A stretch of 64,000 nt of DNA from Scalesia atractyloides (Eukaryota; Streptophyta; Magnoliopsida; Asterales; Asteraceae). Numbering within the stretch: position 1 is the first letter of the stretch; each line of letters starts with the position of its first letter. The notes under the pieces were generated by a model. The model made no database searches. It was given only the letters and a program-made list of their open reading frames with translations, and was not told the DNA's origin. Of the stretch, positions 35,996-45,778 are shown piece after piece. The DNA is taken from the NCBI GenBank assembly GCA_947069175.1, contig CAMTDV010000018.1, positions 45,768,869 through 45,832,868 on the forward strand, written 5' to 3'. Made by a program: the position numbers and the translations under genes.

Positions 35996-38092
35996 TATAT
36001 AACTTATCTAGAAAGTCATAATCTTTGACGTTTTTGAAATTACAAGTGGTTGGAAAAAGAAAAATTGAAAAGAATGTTTAAAATTTGTGAAAATCCACAC
36101 CGTTAATATACGAACACTGGTTTTTAAAGATTCATTTAAAATTTGATTTCCTACAAGTGATTCTTACAAAGTGGTTTCTACAAGTTGATGTTATCAAAGT
36201 TTAATGGTTTGTTCTGCTAACAGGTGATGATGCAGAAAATGAAATCAAAAAGGATTGGACGACGAGTTCTCGTGATCCTCATTGGTTTGTTATCTTTTTA
36301 GAATGTTATTTTTTAAAAAACCTAAAATACAAAAATATGTTTTTGATTTTAAAGGGAGTAAGAAAATTTGAAAATTTTTAGAAAAATCAAAAACATATGA
36401 AAAGGTTATGTAAAAGTAGAAAAATAAAAAACATGTGAAAAAGTTATGTAAAAGTTGAAAATTCAAAAACATTGAAAAAGTCAAAAAGAATTTGGTTGTC
36501 AAAAAGGAAATGATAGTACTTCAGTGGACTATCACAATATGCTAAAGAAATGTAAAGTTTATAAGTGATAAACAAGTCTTACTGTGGATGTGTCAATAGA
36601 CTTTAAACGTTCAGTAAATTGTTTTCGGACTATAAACTAAATTTCGCAACTACTTAATTTTGTGGATTAACATATCTTGAATATATGGACTTAGTACTCC
36701 AAAATTCTATTGAAGGGTTGCCTGATTCTGAGATACGAGGTCTTTATAGATAGTTGATATCTGGGGTATTATACAAGTTCTTCTGATTTTGTGGAAGCAA
36801 TAGCCTAGAACTTCTATAATGCTTTTGCTAAAAACCCCAAATAGCATGCAAAACTTGAAAAGAATCGAAAGATCTAATCATTTGCAATGCTTAAAAGATT
36901 CCTTAAGTGGAACACACCTTAAAGACGAGCCTTCATCTCTTTGTCTGTATGGCAGTATTAACCTGAGCTCTCAAGGTCTCGCATTAACCCAAAGACAGAT
37001 ATCAATTATGCTATATTCACCTATAAGATGAAATCTAGGGAATCTGGATTCGGGAGTATATTCAAGAAGTGGGAAACACAGTTAAGTCAAGTTTCTTAAA
37101 ATCATATCTTAACATATCTTGGAACAATTGAGAAATGTGGTAAAGTTTAAGTGGACAATCACATCGATAATCGAGGTAAACGAGTTTAAATCTTAAAGTC
37201 TCAAAAGGTCAACGGTACTGATGATATGTCTCAAACAAACTGATATGATCCTTAGACACGAATTCATAAAAATATGTCTGTAAATATGTTTGTACATAGT
37301 TTACTTTATTTGTTAAAAGTTTTTGTAAATACTTTACTTGCTTTTCAAGATAAAAATCAAAAAGATTTTCAGTGTGTTTTAGCATAAATTTTCTAAAATA
37401 CAAAAAGATTTTGTTTCTACATTAGTTTCAACGAGACAATGTTGGAGAACGGATCTTCGAAGTCTGGTAAGAAAATCTGATAAATGATTAAAAGTTCATT
37501 AATTTGAAACTTTAAAATCAGATGGTTCATACGGTTTTTCAGTCAGAGGTCATTAATTTGGACTTTGTTGATATATTCGGTTAATCATGGTCATTAACTT
37601 GGTTGATCAACTAAGTAGATTTTTACAAATCAAATAATAAAAAATGTGAATATTGAAGCTCTTAAATGTAAAATGTATTCAAGGTCATTAAGTTGAACTT
37701 GAAACAATTAACGTTTTTGAAAAGATTGAAGTGAAGATTAAAGTTTGAAATGTTGATGGTACAAAATTTCAAAACAGTGAATCTGAAATGTTTATTTGAA
37801 TGTCAGAATTTTTTTAGACATGTAGTAAAGTTTGAGGGAAGCTGGATAAAACATTGTCCAAAGATTTTCGAAAGCTCAAAGCTAGGGGGAATTTGAAGTC
37901 TAAAGATCAAAGCAAAGGGGAGTCTGAGACTAAAACTTAAAGCTAAGGGGAGCATGTTGATTAAAAGTTTTATCAAGACAAAGCTCAAAGAAAGAGAAAG
38001 AGGATATAAAGATCAAAATGATAAAGTTTATTCAAGAACTAAAGATCGGAAGACTCAGAAGATTTTATAAGTCAAAATGACTGCGGCAACAT
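35996..38092 (+). other. Copia D 3' non-coding region
   Basis: Homologous to 23290-25340 of copia B. Purine run near 36352; repeated AAAGCTAGGGGGAA / AAAGCAAAGGGGAG / AAAGCTAAGGGGAG units at 37875-37955 resemble extra polypurine tracts. No coding sequence. Confidence 0.7.
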
Positions 38093-38105
38093 CCAAGGGG
38101 GAGTC
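38093..38105 (+). promoter_or_regulatory. Polypurine tract of copia D
   Basis: CCAAGGGGGAGTC immediately before the LTR start at 38106, as in copia B. Confidence 0.85.
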
Positions 38106-38483
38106 TGTTGGTGCTTATGTATGTTGCCTACCTCATTATGTATTGAGTCTGAGTGAATAGGGCTTAATCTGTTAGAAACAAGGCATATTTATGTTAGATA
38201 GAGGCCAAGTTCGCTCGAGATTGTATGTGTGAAGTCAAGTTCGGCCGAACTTCATCCCATATCCAGCGAACTTACAAGTCTATAAATAGGTGCCTTGGGA
38301 TTTCATTTGTAACGTGGAGAGATTTTGGCACAAAGACGTTCTCGAATGTATTGAAGTTTAGATCAATGAAACAACATTTAAATGAGTAATTCTTGTTATT
38401 TGGTTAACTTATCATTAGTTTCCGCCTAATTAGATAATAGATAACAAATTTAGGCTCTCGTGCTAATCGTGGACGTTCCTACA
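38106..38483 (+). repeat. LTR-d, 3' LTR of copia D (378 bp)
   Basis: Starts TGTTGGTGCTT, ends CGTTCCTACA; TATAAATA at 38281-38288. It is shorter than LTR-a and LTR-b because it lacks one palindrome unit before the TATA box and a block of about 25 bp (GACGGCGAAGCTCTG...) after it. The next base belongs to G3 gag; flank CTTAT is the expected right target-site copy. Confidence 0.9.
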
Positions 38484-39135
38484 CTTATCGCCTTTGTGAT
38501 GAAGGTTACCCTTTTTGACCTGAGACTCGATCAAAGTTGCAGCTAGCTCAATGGCCTATCGGACAGTGGTTGGGTTACTCCCAGTAACAATGTCCTGAAT
38601 AGGATCAGGCAAACCATCGATATACTTCTCGATCGCCTTATCCAAAGGCGTCACCATCGAAGGACAGAGTAAACTCAATTCCTCGTATCGGTCAGTACAA
38701 GCACGATGCTCACCACTATCCTGTTTGAGATCATGGAATTCGTTTTCGAGCGCCCTCTTCTCATGACCAGGACAAAATTCCTTCATCATTATAGCCCTAA
38801 GCTCTTCCCATGTTTGACCTAAGGCCACATTGGCACCTCTGTCTCTCATTATACCATTCCACTACGAAGAGCTCTCTTTTTTAATACACTCGATGCGAAC
38901 TCAACCTTTCGCTCATTTGGACATTGAACAAATCGGAACGTGCTTTCAATACTCTCAAACCACTGAAGAAGCCCAGTGGCTCCCTCAGACCCAGAAAACG
39001 ACAGTGGTTTAGCCGAACAAAATTTTTATAATTGCACGGAGCTGGTGCATTGTTATTGTTAGTGTTGTTGTTGTTCGCTTGATTAAGTTGGGTCACGAGA
39101 TTCGGGAGTACAGCATCAATTTGCTGAGCGATAAT
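38484..39135 (-). pseudogene. G3 gag pseudogene, N-terminal part
   Basis: Minus-strand Ty3 gag homologous to G1 5030-5640. Readable at 38556-38849 (WEELRAIMMKEFCPGHEKRALE, DRYEELSLLCPS, IEKYIDGLPDPIQDIV) and at 38900-39100 (ERKVEFASSVL-like, then Asn-rich linker and QLNQANNNN). A small deletion near 38865 shifts the frame. Cut on the left by copia D at 38484 and on the right by the TR-GAG element at 39136. The rest of G3 pol is not in the window and should lie left of the copia chain. Confidence 0.85.
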
Positions 39136-40667
39136 TGTAACAACCCTAAAAAATATTCCCAGCAATAACCCATAATTAAAACCCCTTGTATGCGCCACGA
39201 AAGTTGGATACTCGATTAGAAAACTTAGCAGTTAAGAAAACTTGATGGTTAACGCACCAAAGTATACTTGTTAGATTCGCAGTTAAAAACCGAACCAAGT
39301 GGGACCAAGACTCAAGCATACGCGATAAGAACCGGCACGAAAATCGAGAAAAATACCCGATTGGACGAGAAAGGTGGCCAGGGACACGTGTCACGACATC
39401 ACGCCACGTGTTAGACCTATGTGGACACGTGGCAGACCTATGCCAGGCCGACCGCCCCTGCGCGTCATGCCAGAATCCAGGGTATCACGCGCGACGCGGG
39501 GGATGCCCAGATGGGCTATATAACTAGCAGCCTAAGACTGAAGTTTCTGCACAAAATCGATCGAGAAACTCGTTCGTATACTCCCTCTAGCCCTGTTCTC
39601 TTGATACTACCCCCCCCCCTTAAACCCCTAAACATGCGAAGCGCTGGTCGCCGTAAGTATTTTAACCCCCGATCACGATTCACTATCCTACCCGATTTAG
39701 GACTAACGCATGTCAAGGCTCCGCCCGACTACGTTCGTTGAAATCCTATCTCGTGGTTGTATGGACACCCTACCCAATCGATCTAGAATCGCCAACGCAT
39801 GTCTAGGCTCTACCCGACTGCGTTCGTTGGAGTTCTGACGAGTGTTGTATTGTTAAAGTGACTTGGGTTATTTTACTAACACATGTGCATTATATGTTTT
39901 AATAGCAACTCAGGATATAATCAGGAATTGTCACCAGAAAGTCCATAGAAATACCTAAGTTTGCAATGTAAGTCATTCTCCTTTTCTCAAATGCTTTGCA
40001 AACCCTAAATGTTTTCCAAGTTATATTACAGTGATTAAGTCTTTGTATTCTTACTGGGAAACTACTGCCAGTATGTGGGGTTTTGTATACAATACTTGAT
40101 AATCTTCACTATTGGACAATGGGCTAGCCAATGAGTGATATGACCACAGTCACAGGAACTGCCACCTAGTGACAAATACTATTTAAAATAAGTTTCTCTG
40201 TTATTGGACAATGAGCTAGCCAATAGTAGTTTGGTAAGATAAACAAATTTAAAAACTCTTAATGCTGTGAATATAAGAATGTTTCATTTTGTACAAATTG
40301 AATGAACTCACCAGTATTTCCTGCTCCCACAAAATTATTTTTAAAACATGTTTCAGGTGATTTCAGTAGATCGGATTAAGAGTTGGGATACAGCACCAAA
40401 AGGCTTAAAGGAGTGGTTTATTTATCAATTAAATTAAGAAATGTTGTTTTATGAATTCGGGTTTATCCCTAATTAAAAGCTACCTTTATAAAAATGGGTT
40501 TTATTTCCATCTATTTAATAAATAAAAATCTGGTGTTTCTAAACTCTGATATTTTTCCTAACTACGGTCCTGATGAAATTTCCGCTTCACTGTTTTCAAA
40601 ATGATCACTGGTACCACTTGACTGGTTCACGGCTCTCGCTCCCAGGGTGGGGTTAGGGGTTGTGACA
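39136..40667 (+). repeat. 5' LTR of TR-GAG element (1532 bp)
   Basis: TATATAA box at 39517-39523. It contains two diverged tandem units of about 85 bp (about 39688-39770 and 39771-39855), each with ACGCATGTC(A/T)AGGCTC and CCCGACT(A/G)CGTTCGTTG. A second pair of short repeats (TTGGACAATG(G/A)GCTAGCCAA) is near 40112 and 40204. About 23 bp longer than the 3' LTR. No genes. Confidence 0.9.
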
Positions 40668-40672
40668 GAAGG

Positions 40673-40684
40673 TGGTATCAGAGC
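40673..40684 (+). promoter_or_regulatory. Primer binding site of TR-GAG element
   Basis: TGGTATCAGAGC, five bases after the 5' LTR end. Confidence 0.9.
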
Positions 40685-41268
40685 CACAGCCACTGCTTTA
40701 AGCAATTAAGTGTTGTGAAAATACCTAAGCTTAAACAAAATAGTTAGGAAATTGATATTAACTGGTAGCACCAGGATAGTGTTTAGACTTGAACTTAAAA
40801 AAATGAACTTTTAAAATCATGGTTTGAGAAAATTATTTTTACAGGAAATACAATTACCTCTCTGGCAAGATTGGGCATGGTGTGATAGACTCTCCAACTT
40901 GTTCGGGTAAGATGGGGAGCCTCTCCGGAAAGACCGGGTAAGATGGGGTATATGTTATGTTAAAAAGTTACAAAATTCTCTAAATAGTACTATGACCTGA
41001 TGTCTGACCTGTTGTTGGAAATATGAACTTGTTAAATACATTAACCTTCTGAATGGTATGTATATCACAATATATGAAACATATGATCATATAGATATGT
41101 ATATCTATAAGGGAATCCAAAAAGCCATTTATGTGTTATTTTAACCTTAAACAATAACGTTAAGAGGTTAATACAAAACAAACTATGTGTTATTTTTGTG
41201 AATTTAAATTTAAATATATATGATTGTTGTGTTTTAATTATTTTATGATATTAATATTTGCAATTCAG
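40685..41268 (+). other. TR-GAG leader
   Basis: Non-coding leader of about 580 bp between primer site and gag ATG. It has a short repeat based on GGGTAAGATGGGG near 40906 and 40946. Sequence just before the ATG (TATTTGCAATTCAG) looks like a splice acceptor, but no donor is obvious. Confidence 0.6.
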
Positions 41269-42457
41269 ATGTCGAATGAAGTATCACATAATCAAGAAGT
41301 TCATGCGAATAATGAAAATCCCTTAAACAAAGAGGCCATAGAAAACATAATCGCCCAAGGCATTGCTAATGTCATTCCGTTAATTATTGAGGCTGTTAAA
41401 AATCCCGTAAAACATACCAAAGCTGGGAGTAGCAAGCGTACTCATAGTAACAGCTTTAGCCACAGCGCCAATGGAGATAATGATGATATTATCAAAATCC
41501 CCGTTCCTAAGAAGATGAAAACAATGACTGATGGATGTTCCTATAAAGAATATCTAGCCTGTAAGCCAACTGAGTTTGCTGGTAGTGAAGGAGCCACAGC
41601 TGCACTACGATGGTTGGAAAAGACGAAAGTTGTTCTTAAGATCAGCAAATGTGCCGAAGAAGACAAAGTCATGTATGCTTCCAATCTATTTAAAGATAAA
41701 GCCTTAGAATGGTGGAATACTATTCTTCAAGCAAAAGGAAGTGGCATGGCCTATGCCATGAACTGGGGAGAATTCAGGGAAATGGCAGAAATAAAATTTT
41801 GTCCTCCCTATGAGAAGGAACAAATGGCAAACAAGTTCCTAAATCATAGAATGATCGATATGAAGTGTCATGAATATACGATAACATTCTTTGAATATGC
41901 TAGAATTGTACCAACTCTTGCTTCGCCAGAACCTGTACTAATTCTTCGTTATATTTGGGGACTGATTAATGAAATTCGCGATATCGTCAAGGCAGCTAGA
42001 CCTCAGATTATCGAGGAAACAGTCGAACTAGCCAATACATTAACAGATGGACTAATCCGCACAAGAGAAGAAAACAAGAAGAAGGAGTTAGCCCGGAAAA
42101 TTACCCAAGAATTTGGCGCCGATGAGTCCTACAAGAAGAAGGGATCTGAACCGTCATTTTTAGAAACGTATCTGCAAATACTGTAATAAAAAGCATTCAG
42201 GAAAATGCTACTTTAAGAGGAATCCCTACTGTAACCTCTGCAAAACACCTGGCCATAAGGAAGAACAATGCAAGAGGAAAAACCCAGTCTGTTTTAACTG
42301 TGGAGAAACAGGCCATATCTGCCCATATTGCCCAAAACTGACAAAGGCACCCGATAACAAGGCAAAAACAACAGATGGAGTTAAGAAGAACGCGCGAGCA
42401 TTGGTACTTACTACACAGGAAGCAGAAATGATTCTAGACGTGATTGCTAATATGTAA
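41269..42457 (+). pseudogene. Ty3-type gag of TR-GAG element, one frameshift
   Basis: The start is the ATG at 41269 (MSNEVSHNQEV); an in-frame upstream ATG at 41224 is less likely. Basic N-terminal part, then a Retrotrans_gag-like capsid domain (about 41540-42060: YLACKPTEFAGSEG, ALEWWNTILQ, EFREMAEIKFCPPYEKEQ). Near 42150-42172 the frame shifts by one. The second frame (42173-42457) encodes three zinc-binding motifs, CKYC..HSGKC, CNLCKTPGHKEEQC and CFNCGETGHICPYC, and ends at TAA 42455-42457, where a protease would normally begin. Apart from this shift it is open throughout, so gag was kept intact until recently, or the shift is programmed. Confidence 0.85.
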
Positions 42458-43523
42458 TATCTAAGTTAAAGTATCACTTTACACTAGTACAAATCGAAGC
42501 TAATGAATAATGTTTTTCTGTTAACTACTTCATCTGTTCAGAACCATAACAAACTTGTTTGGTATTCACCTTCTTTAAATCATTAATTTTTATGACACCT
42601 TGTTGTGCCGTTTTTCATCAACTTGAAGCTTGAGCTAATCCCGTTTGCACACCCGATGTGCGGGTTTATTTATTCTTAAAACTCATCTTATTGATTCATT
42701 GTCATAAAACAATCTTAATACAATTATGTGTTAAGATAAGAGTACACAACTTCATGATATTTTTCGGTGCACATCTGTCGATTCTTTCATCATTTATCAA
42801 AAGTTCTATGATATTCACTTATTCTTTCATCATCAATTTAAAATTCTATGAGATTTATTTATGAATATTCAAATTTACTTCACTAAAACCTTTCAATTGA
42901 TTACGAACACGGTGAACTTGTTCGGTCACCGTAATTAGCAAACTATTTCAATAATTACGACACCTTGTGACGTCCATATAAATTTTTAGCATGAGCTAAT
43001 CATGATCGTACAAAACTACGTATGCTTTTCGTTTAACTCATTTTTGAAAATAGTCTTAATACAACTATGTATTACGATAATGATACACTAAAATTCTGTT
43101 GTGTTTCAAGTGTATCCCTGTCATTCAAATAATGTCAACACATTGATTTTTCCTCATAACATGGTTCGATAGTTGACACATCATCTTCATGTTTCTGTTT
43201 CAGTTAAGCTTGTTAATTCTAAGTCTTCTTTGATTGACAACCAAGGTAATTTTTCCTTTGACAGTGAATTCTATTATTTCTAAAGTCATTCACCTATTGG
43301 TCAAAAATCTCTCTTTTGGTTTAGACCATGAAAACCTAGTCACTCTAATGATTATGTCATTTCACTTCGTTCATTTAATATCGATTTCTGGAAATGATTT
43401 AATTAAACCATTCAGTTCTATTCATTGTAAACCTTGTATTCACAAAATTCGAAGATGTCCTGATTCATTTACCTTAATCCTATTAGTACTAATTAACGCG
43501 TGAGATAAATCAGATCATAATCT
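42458..43523 (+). other. TR-GAG internal non-coding region in place of pol
   Basis: No recognisable protein. It contains a diverged duplication of about 170 bp: 42588-42760 and 42955-43110 share GACACCTTGT, GAGCTAATC, and CTTAATACAA(T/C)TATGT in the same order. ORFs at 42658-42864 and 43234-43503 lack family resemblance and look accidental. Confidence 0.55.
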
Positions 43524-43561
43524 AAATCTCGAGGACGAGATTTAAAACGAGGTGGGGAGGA
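43524..43561 (+). promoter_or_regulatory. Palindrome and polypurine tract of TR-GAG element
   Basis: AAATCTCGAGGACGAGATTT (43524-43543), then GAGGTGGGGAGGA up to the 3' LTR start at 43562. Confidence 0.85.
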
Positions 43562-45070
43562 TGTAACAACCCTCAAAAATATTCCCAGCAATAACCCGTA
43601 ATTAAAACCCCTGGTATGCGCGATGAAATTTAGATACTCGATTAGAAAACTTAGCAGTTAAGAAAACTTGATGGTTAACGCACGATACTTGTTAGATTCG
43701 TAGTTAAAAATCGAACCAAGTGGGACCAAGACCAACCGGCACAAAAATCGAGAAAAAAACCCGATTGGACGAGAAAGGTGGCCAGGGACACGTGTCACGA
43801 CATCACGCCGCGTGTCAGACCTACGTGGACACGTGGCAGACCTATGCCAGACCGACCGCCCCCGCGCGTCATGCCAGAATCCAGGGTATCCCGCACGATG
43901 CGCGGGGGGATGCCCAGATGGGCTATATAACCAGCAGCGTGGGACTAAAGTTTATACACAAAATCGATCGAGAAACTCGTTCATATACTCCCTCTAGCCC
44001 TGTTCTCTTGATAATACCCTCTCCCTTAAACCCCTAAACCTGCGAAGCGCTAGTCGCTGTAAGTATTTTAACCCACGATCACGAATTCACTATCCTACCC
44101 GATTTAGGACTAACGCATGTCAAGGCTCTGCCCGACTACGTTCATTGAAATCCTATCTCGTGTTGTATGGACACCCTACCCAATCGGTCTAGAATCGCCA
44201 ACGCATGTCTAGGCTCTGACCGACTACGTTCGTTGGAGTTCTGTCGAGTGTTGTATGGTTAAAGTGACTTGGGTTATTTTACTAACACATGTGCATTATA
44301 TGTTTTAATAGCAACTCAGGATATAATCAGGAATTGTCACCAGAAAGTCCATAGAAATACCTAAGTTTGAATGTGAGTCATTCTCCTTTTCTCAAATGCT
44401 TTGCAAACCCTAAATGTTTTCCAAGTTATATTACAGTGATTAAGTCTTTGTATTCTTACTGGGAAACTGCTGTCAGTATGTGGGGTTTTGTATACAATAC
44501 TTGATAATCTTCACTATTGGACAATGGGTTAGCCAATGAGTGATATGACCACAGTTACAGGAACTGCCACCGAGTGACAAATACTATTTAAAATAAGTTT
44601 CTCTGCTATTGGACAATGAGCTATCCATTAGTAGTTTGCTAAGATAAACAAATGTAAAAACTCTTAAAGCTGTGAATATAAGAATGTGTCATTTTGTACA
44701 AATTGAATGAACTCACTAGTATTTCCTACTGACAAAAATATTTTTAAAACATGTTTCAGGTGATTTCAGTAGATCGGATTAAAAGTTGGGATACAGCACC
44801 AAAAGCTTAAAGGAGTGGCTTATTTATCAATTAAATTAAGAAATGTTGTTTTATGAATCCGGGTTTATCACTTATTAAAAGCTACCTTTATAAAACATGG
44901 GTTTTATTCCCATCTGTTTAATAAATAAAAATCCGGTGTTTCTAAACTCTGATATTTTTCCTAACTACGGTCCTCATGAAATACCCGCTGCACTATTTTC
45001 AAAATGACCACCGGTACCACCTGACTGGTTCACGGCTCTTGCTCCCAGGGTGGGGTCGGGGGTTGTGACA
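43562..45070 (+). repeat. 3' LTR of TR-GAG element (1509 bp)
   Basis: Starts TGTAACAACCC, ends GTTGTGACA; TATATAA at 43924-43930. It differs from the 5' LTR by scattered substitutions and small indels. Confidence 0.9.
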
Positions 45071-45120
45071 ATAATTGCTGCCATTTCAGAATTTTGGATT
45101 GCATCACGTCGAGGAGGTAT
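45071..45120 (-). pseudogene. G3 gag start, start codon lost
   Basis: Continuation of the G3 gag beyond the TR-GAG insertion, including the ATAAT target copy. The first codons read IPPRRDAIQN where G1 has MPPRRNQTQ; the ATG has become ATA (45118-45120, minus strand). Confidence 0.75.
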
Positions 45121-45717
45121 TCTAAGAGAAATCATGGAGGAAGATATGTGAGATTGACATTGAAATAAATCAAAAGAGGTATTTGAAAATATCGAAAAAA
45201 TAAGGATGGTGGTCATTCGTTCGTTTCTTAAAACAAACAAGCGACACACGGTGACTAATCAAAGTAAATGGGTCTTTATAATGTATCGCGAAGACATGCT
45301 TTAGCCTATAAGTGGACACTCACCCCAAGAGTTCCCAGGTAAGAGTGACCGGTCCAATTAAGTGGATTTGTATGAACACTCTAGCCTTAGACAGAAAACT
45401 TGGGGTACAGGCACCCACCCTTCCAGATTGCATGTGTTCACATTAATAAAACCCAAACTTTGACGAGATTTGAAAACCTTGATGGCATAAAGCCCAAAAA
45501 TGATTCATCTAAGAATAGATGTTTTTCTTTGAAAAAAGTTTTTGGAAAGATTTTGTGACTTTTGTATTGTTTTTGGTAATCACCTAAGGATAGGTGATAG
45601 TATTATATTTTATGAATCTAAACGCAAGTAAACTCGCGTTAGGGTCCTAGGAAGGTTATAGTCTAGGTCAAAGCATTTCTAATAACCTAATTCCCTATAA
45701 CCAGTGCTCTGATACCA
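45121..45717 (-). other. G3 leader and primer binding site
   Basis: Non-coding, alignable with the G1 leader. The primer site at 45706-45717 reads TGGTATCAGAGC on the minus strand, a perfect match. Confidence 0.85.
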
Positions 45718-45778
45718 ATCTATAACACTCCAACCGCGTAAAAACAACAAACCGCGGCAGAAACATCGGGGAGTCACG

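Larger units (their letters stand above)
31507..38483 (+). mobile_element. Copia D: gag-only non-autonomous copia element
   Basis: Begins with a rearranged partial LTR (31507-31765), followed by primer site, leader, gag, 3' region, polypurine tract (38093-38105) and LTR-d (38106-38483). It has the same layout and the same pol deletion as copia B. Its right end abuts G3 gag at 38484, the outer right border of the whole copia chain. Confidence 0.88.
39136..45070 (+). mobile_element. TR-GAG type non-autonomous Ty3 retrotransposon
   Basis: LTRs 39136-40667 and 43562-45070 start TGTAACAACCC and end GTTGTGACA. Target duplication ATAAT at 39131-39135 and 45071-45075; removing the element restores the G3 gag start region. 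The primer site follows the 5' LTR, gag is the only coding part, and a palindrome plus polypurine tract precede the 3' LTR. No protease, RT, RNase H or integrase is present, matching the described class of terminal-repeat retrotransposons with only a GAG domain. LTRs look about 95-97% alike by eye. Confidence 0.9.

Noticed and set aside
40112..40225. Possible tRNA-like or small RNA gene around TTGGACAATGGGCTAGCCAA
   Set aside because: It is a repeated inverted motif within the TR-GAG LTR without cloverleaf or RNA polymerase III box arrangement.
42658..43503. ORFs in the TR-GAG internal region as a new gene replacing pol
   Set aside because: AT-rich frames lacking any family motif; the region contains a decayed duplication and no sign of coding constraint.
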